A stretch of DNA of 19,791 bases from Bacillota bacterium (GCA_023412845.1 JAEZRH010000039.1:1-19791); one strand, 5' to 3'; positions 6,786 to 13,624 are shown, counted from the stretch's first letter. Translations and numbers: made by a program. The notes: a model not told the origin generated them from the letters alone.

Positions 6786-7667
6786 ATGAAAAAGTGTGTG
6801 GCTTTTTGTGCCGGGATGGCTGTGCTGACGGCACTCGCGGGATGCGGTACACCATCTGTAAAACAGGCGGACGGCGCGCGGGCGAGTGAACCGGGTTCCT
6901 CAGCCGTTTCCGTTGCGGAAACGGCCTCGGGGACGGCGGATGTCTCGTCAAGGCCGGCAGAGGCTTCCGGCGCGGTTTCTGCCGTATCTTCCACCGCGCC
7001 TTCAAAATCCGATGGAACCTATTCCGTAAAATCGGTTGCCGCCGAATCTAGGAAAGGCGGAAATTATCTTTCGGCTGAATTTCCTCAGCTGAAAGGAAAC
7101 GTACCCGACAATGACCCAAAGACGGTCTATGATCAGGCTGCAAAAAATGCTCATAAATACGACGGCATAAATTTACAGCTTGAAAAGGAAGCGCTCAGCA
7201 CCATCTGCAGCGTTCAGGTGAACGGCGATTCCAATCAGGTAACGTCGGAAACGGTCGGCCATGTTGCATATAATTCGCCGGATTTCATCAGCGTGGTGTT
7301 TGAGAGTTCGTTCAAGACGTCGGGCAACGCACACACGTTCCGGGCCCTGCGCACGATAAACTATGACCTGAAAGCAGACAAAGCCGTTACGGAAAAAGAT
7401 CTGATCGTTCAGAACGACAGCCTTTACACAACGGTAGATGAGGCCGTAAAAAAGCAGCTTTCCAAAGAACTGCAGGCGTATTTCACTCCGCAGGTTTTGA
7501 AGGACAGTCTGAACCAGGCTGAGGTCTATTTTCAGAAGGATCAGGTTGTTATAAGTTTTACGGTGCCTTACGACCTGAACGATCACGCCGAGGTTTCCAT
7601 CGCTTACGGCGATACGGCGGGTTTCCGGATTTCGAACACCGTATGGGCCGGTTTCGTAAAAACCTGA
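6786..7667 (+). CDS. DUF3298 (RsiV/PdaC-like) lipoprotein, paralogue 2
   Basis: This is a predicted extracytoplasmic lipoprotein of 293 residues, paralogous to the gene just upstream. The signal peptide ends in the lipobox ALAGC with Cys20, followed by an Ala/Ser/Glu-rich spacer to about residue 75. The folded domain shares its landmarks with paralogue 1: FPQL at 99-102, LRTINYDL around 188-195 followed by KDLI, LNQAEVYFQKDQVVISF, and a terminal YGDTAGFRISNTVW. Between these anchors the two proteins have diverged strongly, so the duplication is old. I start it at 6786, behind AAAGGGG (6767-6773). The in-frame ATG at 6735 overlaps the -10 hexamer and could not be in the transcript. Function is unknown; ligand binding at the cell surface is a reasonable guess from RsiV. 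Confidence 0.84.
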   Translation: MKKCVAFCAGMAVLTALAGCGTPSVKQADGARASEPGSSAVSVAETASGTADVSSRPAEASGAVSAVSSTAPSKSDGTYSVKSVAAESRKGGNYLSAEFPQLKGNVPDNDPKTVYDQAAKNAHKYDGINLQLEKEALSTICSVQVNGDSNQVTSETVGHVAYNSPDFISVVFESSFKTSGNAHTFRALRTINYDLKADKAVTEKDLIVQNDSLYTTVDEAVKKQLSKELQAYFTPQVLKDSLNQAEVYFQKDQVVISFTVPYDLNDHAEVSIAYGDTAGFRISNTVWAGFVKT

Positions 7668-7728
7668 GATTTCTGTGCGGGTTCTTTTCACATGCCGCGC
7701 CGGATGCGGAAAAGGTCCGTCGGTTCCC

Positions 7729-7780
7729 AAAAAAATTTAAAAAATCTGTTGCAATCCCAACTCTGCGGTGGTATTATAAT
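7729..7780 (+). promoter_or_regulatory. Promoter of the S10-spc ribosomal cluster with UP-like A/T tract
   Basis: TTGCAA (7749-7754), 17 bases and TATTAT (7772-7777) form a good sigma-A promoter; an overlapping TATAAT sits at 7775-7780. A 17-base run of only A and T (7729-7745) lies immediately upstream of the -35, as in strong rRNA and ribosomal protein promoters with UP elements. Between the lipoprotein stop (7667) and this tract I see no convincing terminator. The transcript would carry a leader of about 275 bases before rpsJ. Confidence 0.7.
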
Positions 7781-7828
7781 AAAGCACGACTGCGACAGAT
7801 ATGCGTTGAAGCGGGAGGTTGCGGTGCA

Positions 7829-7936
7829 ATGCGCCGGTTATTTCCGTGGAGTATGTCCGATTTTAAACCGGGCGATGAATTTATGAGCGTGCGAAGGCGG
7901 GGTCTGCCCGTCTGCGTGTGCCCAGACGTTTTTTAA
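7829..7936 (+). CDS. Possible 35-codon leader ORF in the S10 leader
   Basis: An ATG at 7829 is preceded by GGGAGG (7813-7818, 10 bases upstream) and opens a 35-residue frame ending in RRRGLPVCVCPDVF. Its TAA (7934-7936) lies in the T-tract of a terminator-like hairpin, so a ribosome finishing it would cover that hairpin. This could be a leader peptide coupling translation to read-through, or simply chance. Nothing in the composition shows amino-acid-specific attenuation. I do not recognise the peptide. Confidence 0.3.
   Translation: MRRLFPWSMSDFKPGDEFMSVRRRGLPVCVCPDVF
7909..7934 (+). terminator. Terminator-like hairpin 1 in the S10 leader
   Basis: CGTCTG (7909-7914) pairs with CAGACG (7923-7928) over an 8-base loop, followed by six T (7929-7934). 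An alternative small hairpin, CGGG (7898-7901) with CCCG (7907-7910), overlaps the first arm and would compete with it. It lies about 145 bases into the leader and before rpsJ, so it would act as an attenuator if functional. Confidence 0.6.
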
Positions 7937-7944
7937 GCCTACAC

Positions 7945-7979
7945 CCGGATTTTCGGTTCGCGAGGAAAATCCGGTTTTT
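7945..7979 (+). terminator. Terminator-like hairpin 2 in the S10 leader
   Basis: CCGGATTTTC (7945-7954) and GAAAATCCGG (7965-7974) form a perfect 10-bp stem with a 10-base loop and a T5 tail (7975-7979). It is as good as the terminators that end operons elsewhere in this window, yet it lies between the promoter and rpsJ. A further hairpin without T-tract follows (CCGGG 7987-7991 with CCCGG 8000-8004). No usable second promoter is visible between it and rpsJ. Confidence 0.75.
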
Positions 7980-8061
7980 CATTTCACCGGGAAGAAACAC
8001 CCGGCACGGTGTTAGGATTTGAAAAGCGTCGCCCGCCAACTACAATAAGGAGGCGATCCAA

Positions 8062-8373
8062 GTGGCAGTCAAGGAAAAAATCAGGATCAGGATCAAGGGG
8101 TACGACCATCAGCTAGTGGACCAGTCGGCGGAAAAGATCGTTCAGACCGCGAAGCGCACGGGCGCAAGGGTCTCGGGACCGGTTCCGCTTCCGACGGAAA
8201 AGCAGATCATCACGATTCTGCGCGCCGTCCACAAGTACAAGGACAGCCGCGAGCAGTTCGAGATGCGCACCCACAAGAGGCTGATCGACATCCTCAGGCC
8301 TTCAAACAAGACCGTCGAGTCTTTGATGGGCCTGGAGCTCCCCGCCGGTGTTGAAGTGGAGATCAAACTCTGA
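8062..8373 (+). CDS. rpsJ: 30S ribosomal protein S10
   Basis: S10 is a small-subunit head protein that also partners NusB in transcription antitermination. The 103 residues match the usual length, and IRIRIKGYDHQLVD, GPVPLPTEK and RTHKRLIDI are family signatures. It starts with GTG at 8062 behind AAGGAGG (8046-8052). It is the first gene of the S10-spc cluster. The 67-base gap to rplC is longer than most in the cluster and contains small hairpins. Confidence 0.98.
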   Translation: MAVKEKIRIRIKGYDHQLVDQSAEKIVQTAKRTGARVSGPVPLPTEKQIITILRAVHKYKDSREQFEMRTHKRLIDILRPSNKTVESLMGLELPAGVEVEIKL

Positions 8374-8380
8374 TTCAACC

Positions 8381-8416
8381 GACCTGCGGCCGGGGTCATG
8401 TTGGCCGGATGCCAAC
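8381..8416 (+). other. Hairpins in the rpsJ-rplC gap
   Basis: GACC (8381-8384) can pair with GGTC (8394-8397), and GTTGGC (8400-8405) pairs with GCCAAC (8411-8416) over a 5-base loop. Neither has a T-tract, so they are not terminators. They end just before the rplC ribosome binding site (8430-8434) and could affect processing or translation. Function is not shown. Confidence 0.4.
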
Positions 8417-8440
8417 CAATAACCTGCAAGGAGGTAAATT

Positions 8441-9082
8441 ATGAAAAAAGGAATTATCGGCAGGAAGATCGGCATGACGCAGATCTTCGACGAAAAGGGC
8501 AAGGCCATTCCCGTGACGGTTGTTGAAGCCGGGCCCTGCGTCGTGGCGCAGAAGAAAACGGTGGAAAACGACGGCTACGCGGGCGTGCAGCTGGGCTTCG
8601 GTGACCTGAAGGCGCAGAAGGTCACAAAACCGCTCAAGGGCCATTTCGACAAGGCCGGCGTCGCACCGAAAAAGGCGCTTCACGAATTCCGCTTTGACGA
8701 TCCGGACACCTATAAGGTGGGCGATCTTGTGAAAGCGGACGTTTTTGCTGCCGGAGACAGGATCGACGTCACCGCGACGAGCAAGGGCAAAGGCTATGCC
8801 GGCGTCATCAAGCGCTGGAATTTCCAGCGCCTCAAGGAATCCCACGGTACCGGCCCGGTTGCCCGCCACGGTGGCTCCAACGGCTCGAACTCGGATCCTT
8901 CGCGCGTTTTCCCGGGCATGAAGATGGCCGGACATCTCGGCGCTGAGCAGGTGACCGTGCAGAACCTGACCGTCGCGAAAGTGGACTCCGAAAACAATCT
9001 GATTGCCATACGGGGCGCTGTGCCCGGCCCGAACGGCGGCATCGTAGTCATCCATGACAGCGTCAAAGCTGCCAAGGCGTGA
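8441..9082 (+). CDS. rplC: 50S ribosomal protein L3
   Basis: L3 is an early-assembling large-subunit protein whose long loop reaches toward the peptidyl transferase centre. The 213 residues match the family length. MKKGIIGRKIGMTQIF, the loop region HGTGPVARHGGSNGSNSDP and VFPGMKMAGHLG are diagnostic. The ATG at 8441 follows AAGGAGGT. The stop at 9080-9082 is 17 bases before rplD. Confidence 0.98.
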   Translation: MKKGIIGRKIGMTQIFDEKGKAIPVTVVEAGPCVVAQKKTVENDGYAGVQLGFGDLKAQKVTKPLKGHFDKAGVAPKKALHEFRFDDPDTYKVGDLVKADVFAAGDRIDVTATSKGKGYAGVIKRWNFQRLKESHGTGPVARHGGSNGSNSDPSRVFPGMKMAGHLGAEQVTVQNLTVAKVDSENNLIAIRGAVPGPNGGIVVIHDSVKAAKA

Positions 9083-9099
9083 GGGAAGGAGGAACAGGA

Positions 9100-9723
9100 A
9101 TGCCTACAGTAGCAGTACTTGATATGGCGGGCAAGGAAGTCGAAAAGATCGAACTTTCCGACGCCGTATTTGGAATCGAACCGAACAAGGCGGCCCTGCA
9201 CAACGTTGTTGTGGCCCATCTGGCCGCGCAGCGCCAGGGAACGCAGTCTGCCAAAACCCGCTCGGAGGTTTCCGGCGGCGGCAGAAAACCGTGGAGACAG
9301 AAAGGCACCGGCCACGCAAGGCAGGGTTCCATCCGCGCTCCGCAGTGGAGGCACGGCGGAATCGTGTTCGCTCCGAAGCCGCGCGACTACACGATCGTCC
9401 TGAACAAAAAGGAACGCCGCCTCGCCCTGAAATCGGCGCTTTCCAGCAAGGTGCTCGACAACGAGCTCGTCGTGCTAGACAGGCTTTCGCTCGACGCCTA
9501 CAGGACCAGGGAAATCGTCGCCATGCTCAAGGCGATCGGCTCCGAGAAGAAGGCCCTCATCGTTCTTGCGGGTCCGGACGAAAAGGTGGTCGCTTCCGCG
9601 GCGAACATCCCGGGCGTGAGAACGGCGCAGGTCAATTCCCTGAATGTTTACGACATCCTCAACGCGGACAAATTCATCGTCGTGAAGGATGCCGTCCGGA
9701 AAATTGAGGAGGTGTACGCCTAA
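9100..9723 (+). CDS. rplD: 50S ribosomal protein L4
   Basis: L4 lines the peptide exit tunnel; in E. coli it also represses its own S10 operon, but that mechanism is not established for Firmicutes. The 207 residues include the extended tunnel loop GGGRKPWRQKGTGHARQGS and the following RAPQWRHGG. I start it at ATG 9100 behind AAGGAGGA, not at the upstream in-frame GTG 9079, which overlaps the rplC stop. The stop codon shares its last base with the rplW start (TAATG), so the two are probably translationally coupled. Confidence 0.98.
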   Translation: MPTVAVLDMAGKEVEKIELSDAVFGIEPNKAALHNVVVAHLAAQRQGTQSAKTRSEVSGGGRKPWRQKGTGHARQGSIRAPQWRHGGIVFAPKPRDYTIVLNKKERRLALKSALSSKVLDNELVVLDRLSLDAYRTREIVAMLKAIGSEKKALIVLAGPDEKVVASAANIPGVRTAQVNSLNVYDILNADKFIVVKDAVRKIEEVYA

Positions 9724-10013
9724 TGGCAGCACAGGACATCATCCTCCGCCCCGTGATCTCTGAAAAGAGCATGGGCGGCGTCGGAGAAAAGAAATACACC
9801 TTCCGCGTGGCGCAGGGCGCCACCAAGATCGACATCGCGAACGCCGTAGAAGAGCTGTTCGGCGTCAAAGTCGCAAAGGTCAATACCCTGCACGTCCGCG
9901 GCCATCTTCGCCGCCAGGGCAAAAGCCAGGGTTATACCAGCGCCTGGAAAAAGGCGGTCGTCACATTAAAGCCCGACAGCAAGACGATCGAATTTTTCGA
10001 CAGCATGATGTAA
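9723..10013 (+). CDS. rplW: 50S ribosomal protein L23
   Basis: L23 sits at the tunnel exit and docks trigger factor, SRP and the translocon. It has 96 residues. The N-terminal DIILRPVISEKSM and the central KIDIANAVEELFGVKVAKVNT are diagnostic, and the basic loop RGHLRRQGKSQGYTSAWKKA reaches into the subunit. The start overlaps the rplD stop by one base, and AGGAGGT in the end of rplD serves as ribosome binding site. Confidence 0.97.
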   Translation: MAAQDIILRPVISEKSMGGVGEKKYTFRVAQGATKIDIANAVEELFGVKVAKVNTLHVRGHLRRQGKSQGYTSAWKKAVVTLKPDSKTIEFFDSMM

Positions 10014-10015
10014 TT

Positions 10016-10058
10016 CCGCCTTCGGGCGGAGGCATGGATGGGGAACCGGCAATTCCCC
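10016..10058 (+). other. Two stable hairpins in the rplW-rplB gap
   Basis: CCGCC-TTCG-GGCGG (10016-10029) is a 5-bp stem closed by a UUCG tetraloop, directly after the rplW stop. GGGGAA (10040-10045) pairs with TTCCCC (10053-10058) over a 7-base loop. There is no T-tract. The 73-base gap is the largest inside the cluster, so the structures may mark a processing, pausing or protein-binding site. Confidence 0.5.
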
Positions 10059-10086
10059 GCAAAGCCGTCATGAGGAGAGTGAAAGA

Positions 10087-10920
10087 ATGCCAACTATAAA
10101 TTTTAAACCGACGTCCGCTTCGCGGCGCAACATGTCCGTCATGGACTACGGCGCACTGTCGAAGAAGGATCCGGAAAAGAGCCTTCTGGCTTCCAAAAAG
10201 AAAAATTCCGGCCGCAACAGCTACGGCAGGATTACCGTCCGCCACCGGGGCGGCGGCAACCGCAGAAAGTACCGCATCATCGATTTCAAGCGCCGCAAGT
10301 TCGACGCGCCCGGCAAGGTGCTGAGCATCGAGTACGACCCGAACCGCAGCGCGTTCATCGCCCTCGTGGAGTACGAGGACGGCGAGAGGAACTATATCAT
10401 CGCGCCGGACGGCCTCAAGGTGGGCGACACCGTCGTTTCCGGAACCGCCGCGGACATCCGCCCGGGCAACGCCCTTCCGCTTGAGAATATCCCGGTCGGC
10501 ACGTTCATCCACAACGTCGAGCTTTATCCCGGCAAGGGCGCACAGCTGGCCCGCGCCGCCGGCATCATGGCTCAGCTTATGGCAAAGGAAAACGGTCTCG
10601 CGCTCCTGCGCCTGCCCTCCGGCGAGCTGCGCAACGTCCCGATCAGCTGCATGGCGACCATCGGCCAGGTCAGCAACATCGACCACGAGAACATGAAGAT
10701 CGGCAAGGCCGGCCGCAAACGCCACATGGGCTGGCGCCCGACCGTCCGCGGTTCCGTCATGAACCCGAACGACCACCCGCACGGCGGCGGCGAAGGCCGC
10801 GCACCGATCGGCCGCCCCGGACCGGTTACCCCGTGGGGCAAACCGACGCTGGGCTACAAGACGCGTTCGCACCACAACCGCTCCGACAAGTTCATTGTCA
10901 AGCGCAGGAACGGCAAATAA
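10087..10920 (+). CDS. rplB: 50S ribosomal protein L2
   Basis: L2 is a primary 23S rRNA binder needed for subunit association and peptidyl transferase assembly. It has 277 residues, the usual length. The RNA-binding SYGRITVRHRGGGNRRKYRIIDFKR segment (split here only by reading) and the C-terminal NPNDHPHGGGEGRAPIGR, with the conserved His of the HPHGGG motif, are present. The ATG at 10087 has the purine-rich GAGGAGAG upstream. It follows the hairpin-containing gap after rplW. Confidence 0.98.
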   Translation: MPTINFKPTSASRRNMSVMDYGALSKKDPEKSLLASKKKNSGRNSYGRITVRHRGGGNRRKYRIIDFKRRKFDAPGKVLSIEYDPNRSAFIALVEYEDGERNYIIAPDGLKVGDTVVSGTAADIRPGNALPLENIPVGTFIHNVELYPGKGAQLARAAGIMAQLMAKENGLALLRLPSGELRNVPISCMATIGQVSNIDHENMKIGKAGRKRHMGWRPTVRGSVMNPNDHPHGGGEGRAPIGRPGPVTPWGKPTLGYKTRSHHNRSDKFIVKRRNGK

Positions 10921-10946
10921 GGCTTGCGGAAAGGAGCTTGCAGATT

Positions 10947-11249
10947 ATGGGAAGAAGCATCAAGAAAGGACCTTATGTGCAGCCGGTGCTGCTCAAGAGG
11001 ATTCAGGATATGAACGCGGCCGGCGAGAAAAAGATCGTCAAGACGTGGAGCAGATCCTCCACGATTTTCCCGGATTTTGTCGGCCATACGATCGCAGTCC
11101 ACGACGGACGCAAACATGTGCCCGTTTATATTACGGAAGACATGGTAGGCCACCGGCTGGGCGAGTTCGCCCCCACGCGGACCTTCCGCGGACATTCCGG
11201 TTCCAAAACGACTGCGCCCGCCGGTTCCGCTGCCGGCGGAAGCAAATAA
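10947..11249 (+). CDS. rpsS: 30S ribosomal protein S19
   Basis: S19 forms a complex with S13 in the 30S head. GRSIKKGPYVQPVLLKRI and VYITEDMVGHRLGEFAPTRTF are diagnostic. It has 100 residues, slightly longer than the common 92-93, because of an Ala/Gly/Ser-rich tail (TAPAGSAAGGSK). I chose ATG 10947 behind AAAGGAG because the conserved start follows. Longer in-frame starts run back into rplB. Confidence 0.97.
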   Translation: MGRSIKKGPYVQPVLLKRIQDMNAAGEKKIVKTWSRSSTIFPDFVGHTIAVHDGRKHVPVYITEDMVGHRLGEFAPTRTFRGHSGSKTTAPAGSAAGGSK

Positions 11250-11270
11250 CGGCTGAAAGGAGTGCACAGC

Positions 11271-11618
11271 ATGGAAGACAGCATGGAGGCAAGGGCTGTT
11301 CTGCATCACGCCCGTATTTCGCCCCGCAAGGTCGAAATCGTGCTTGACCTGATCCGCAACAAGCCCGCCAACACCGCGATGGCAATCCTGCAGCATACCC
11401 CGAAAGCCGCGAGCGAATCGGTGGCGAAGCTGCTGAAGTCGGCAGTTGCCAACGCAGAGAACACCAAGAGCATGGATACTTCAAGGCTTTACGTGGCGAA
11501 ATGCTTCGTCAGCCCTGGACCGATCCTCAAACGCATCCGTCCAAGGGCGCAGGGCCGCGCGTTCCGCATCCTGAAAAGGACGTCGCACATCACCCTGGTG
11601 CTCAAAGAACAGGAATAA
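11271..11618 (+). CDS. rplV: 50S ribosomal protein L22
   Basis: L22 contacts all 23S domains and sends a beta-hairpin into the exit tunnel, the region involved in macrolide response. It has 115 residues. ARISPRKVEIVLDLIRNK and the hairpin/terminal region GPILKRIRPRAQGRAFRILKR are typical. The ATG at 11271 is 8 bases after AAAGGAG (11256-11262); the in-frame GTG at 11262 overlaps that site and is unlikely. Confidence 0.96.
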   Translation: MEDSMEARAVLHHARISPRKVEIVLDLIRNKPANTAMAILQHTPKAASESVAKLLKSAVANAENTKSMDTSRLYVAKCFVSPGPILKRIRPRAQGRAFRILKRTSHITLVLKEQE

Positions 11619-11638
11619 GGCAGAAGAGGAGGTAAATT

Positions 11639-12304
11639 ATGGGCCAGAAAGTCAATCCCCACGGGTTCCGCGTGGGCATCATCAAAGACTGGGATTCCCG
11701 CTGGTTCGCAAAGGATGCGGATTTCGGCAACACGCTTGTCGAAGACTACAAACTGCGCAAACTGCTTTTAAAGCAGCTCGCGCCGGCCGGCGTACCGAAA
11801 ATAGAGATTGAACGCGACGCTTCCAAAGTGCGCATCCACATCCATTGCGCAAAGCCGGGCATCGTCATCGGCAAGGGCGGCGCGGAAATCGACAAACTTC
11901 GCCTGCAGTGCGAAAAAATTCTCGGCAAGCCCGTTACCATCAATATCGTCGAGGTCAAATCCCCCGACCTGAACGCGCAGCTTGTCGCCGAAAACATCGC
12001 TCAGCAGCTTGAAAAGAGGATTTCCTTCCGCCGTGCCATGAAGCAGTGCATCGGCCGCGCCATGAAGATGGGCGCAAAGGGGATCAAGACACAGGTCTCC
12101 GGCCGCCTGGGCGGCGCGGAAATCGCAAGGCGCGAGCAGTACCACGACGGGACCATTCCGCTGCAGACCATTCGCGCCGACATCGACTACGGCTTTGCCG
12201 AAGCAGCCACGACGTACGGCCGCATCGGCGTGAAAGTCTGGATCTACAGGGGCGAAGTGCTGCAGGACAGCCGCAAGCCCGTTAAGGAAGGAGGCGGCAG
12301 GTAA
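11639..12304 (+). CDS. rpsC: 30S ribosomal protein S3
   Basis: S3 lies at the mRNA entry channel and contributes to helicase activity of the ribosome. It has 221 residues. MGQKVNPHGFRVGI starts it, and the KH type-2 domain is clear with the GKGG loop in PGIVIGKGGAEIDKL. The C-terminal GRLGGAEIARREQYHDGTIPLQT is conserved. The start follows AGGAGGT. The stop shares one base with rplP (TAATG). Confidence 0.98.
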   Translation: MGQKVNPHGFRVGIIKDWDSRWFAKDADFGNTLVEDYKLRKLLLKQLAPAGVPKIEIERDASKVRIHIHCAKPGIVIGKGGAEIDKLRLQCEKILGKPVTINIVEVKSPDLNAQLVAENIAQQLEKRISFRRAMKQCIGRAMKMGAKGIKTQVSGRLGGAEIARREQYHDGTIPLQTIRADIDYGFAEAATTYGRIGVKVWIYRGEVLQDSRKPVKEGGGR

Positions 12305-12732
12305 TGCTGATGCCAAAACGCGTGAAATACCGCAAGGTTCAGCGCGGCCGCATGACAGGAAAATGCTACCGCGGCAACCGCGTTGACTACGGCGAATTCG
12401 GGCTTCAGGCGCTGGAACCGGCATGGATCACCGCCAACCAGATCGAGGCCGCCCGTGTCGCCATGACACGTTACACAAAAAGATTCGGCCAGGTGTGGAT
12501 CAAGATCTTCCCGGATAAGCCGGTGACCAAGAAACCCGCCGAAGTCCGCATGGGTTCCGGTAAGGGCGCGCCCGAGTACTGGGTGGCCGTTGTAAAGCCG
12601 GGCCGCGTTATGTTTGAGATGGGCGGCATCCCGGAAGAGACCGCGAAAGAGGCTCTTCGTCTCGCGTCCAACAAACTGCCGATCAGATGCAAAATCGTGA
12701 CCAAGGAAGAGACGGGTGGTGAGCAGTCATGA
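12304..12732 (+). CDS. rplP: 50S ribosomal protein L16
   Basis: L16 helps to position the A-site tRNA near the peptidyl transferase centre. It has 142 residues. The start MLMPKRVKYRKVQRGRM is nearly invariant in the family, which supports the ATG at 12304 rather than the ATG two codons later. KMGSGKGAPEYWVAVVKPG-like and PIRCKIV segments are present. It overlaps rpsC by one base and rpmC by four (ATGA), so the three are probably translationally coupled. Confidence 0.98.
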   Translation: MLMPKRVKYRKVQRGRMTGKCYRGNRVDYGEFGLQALEPAWITANQIEAARVAMTRYTKRFGQVWIKIFPDKPVTKKPAEVRMGSGKGAPEYWVAVVKPGRVMFEMGGIPEETAKEALRLASNKLPIRCKIVTKEETGGEQS

Positions 12733-12935
12733 AGGCTTCGGAAGTCAGGCAAATGACCGAGGAAGAACTTGAAAGCAAACTGAAGGACCTTAAGGCGGAA
12801 CTGTTCAACCTTCGCTTTCAGCTTACCATCAACCAGCTTGACAACCCGATGAGGATTCAGGCTGTGAAGAAGGATATCGCCCGCATAAAGACCATTTTGC
12901 GCGAGAACGAGCTGAAAGACAGCGCCGAAGCGTAA
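12729..12935 (+). CDS. rpmC: 50S ribosomal protein L29
   Basis: L29 is a two-helix protein beside L23 at the tunnel exit. It has 68 residues. MKASEVRQMTEEELESKL and LFNLRFQLTINQLDNPMRI are typical, followed by the IARIKTILRE helix. The start lies inside the last codons of rplP (ATGA overlap), with GGTGGTGAG as a modest ribosome binding site, so reinitiation after rplP is likely. Confidence 0.97.
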   Translation: MKASEVRQMTEEELESKLKDLKAELFNLRFQLTINQLDNPMRIQAVKKDIARIKTILRENELKDSAEA

Positions 12936-12953
12936 GGGAAGGGAGGATGGACC

Positions 12954-13211
12954 GTGAGCGACAGAAACACGAGAAAGACAGAAGTCGGAAAAGTCGTCAG
13001 CAACAAAATGGATAAGACCATCGTCGTTGCAGTCGAAGACAGCGTGAAGCATCCGATTTACAAGAAAGTCGTTAAGCGTACCGTGAAACTGAAAGCGCAT
13101 GACGAAAACAACGAATGTTCAATCGGCGACCGCGTGCGTGTGATGGAGACCCGTCCCCTGAGCAAGGATAAGAGATGGCGTCTTGTCAAAATAATCGAGA
13201 AGGCCAAATAA
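12954..13211 (+). CDS. rpsQ: 30S ribosomal protein S17
   Basis: S17 is a primary 16S rRNA binder with an OB fold. It has 85 residues. GKVVSNKMDKTIVVAVE, HPIYKKVVKRTVKLKAHDE and DRVRVMETRPLSKDKRWRLV are diagnostic. The start is GTG at 12954, behind GGGAGG (12941-12946). The nearby ATG at 12947 is out of frame. Confidence 0.97.
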   Translation: MSDRNTRKTEVGKVVSNKMDKTIVVAVEDSVKHPIYKKVVKRTVKLKAHDENNECSIGDRVRVMETRPLSKDKRWRLVKIIEKAK

Positions 13212-13241
13212 CGTTGGCCCCGTGCAAAGGAGGAACGCACC

Positions 13242-13610
13242 GTGATTCAACAGCAGACTTACCTTAATGTTGCCGACAACACCGGCGCGAAGCAGCTTAT
13301 GTGCATCCGCGTCCTTGGCGGCACGGGCAGAAGGTATGCCAATATCGGCGACGTGATCGTCGCGTCGGTGAAAAGAGCGGCTCCGGGCGGCACTGTCAAA
13401 AAGGGCGACGTGGTCAAGGCGGTCGTCGTTCGCACCGTTTCAGGCGTCAGGCGTGACGACGGGACCTACATCCGGTTCGACGAAAACGCGGCCGTACTCA
13501 TAAACGACGACAAAAACCCGAAGGGGACGCGTATCTTTGGCCCAGTGGCCAGGGAACTGCGCGACAAGGATTATATCAAGATCCTGAGCCTTGCCCCCGA
13601 AGTGCTGTGA
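13242..13610 (+). CDS. rplN: 50S ribosomal protein L14
   Basis: L14 lies at the subunit interface with L19 and is where the silencing factor RsfS binds. It has 122 residues, the invariant family length. MIQQQTYLNVADNTGAKQ and GTRIFGPVARELRDKDYIKI are diagnostic. It starts with GTG at 13242 behind AAAGGAGGA. Confidence 0.98.
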   Translation: MIQQQTYLNVADNTGAKQLMCIRVLGGTGRRYANIGDVIVASVKRAAPGGTVKKGDVVKAVVVRTVSGVRRDDGTYIRFDENAAVLINDDKNPKGTRIFGPVARELRDKDYIKILSLAPEVL

Positions 13611-13624
13611 GGAGGTGCTCTGTG

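Noticed and set aside
7643..7936. A 97-codon + strand ORF spanning the end of the second lipoprotein gene and the S10 promoter
   Set aside because: It overlaps a certain gene and crosses the promoter. Only its last 35 codons, after ATG 7829, can be transcribed from the S10 promoter, and only that part is kept as a low-confidence feature.
8019..8046. TTGAAA-N16-TACAAT as a second rpsJ promoter
   Set aside because: The hexamers are good, but transcription would begin near 8053, after the ribosome binding site (8046-8052), leaving rpsJ with an unusable leader. Worth a 5'-end check, but not called.
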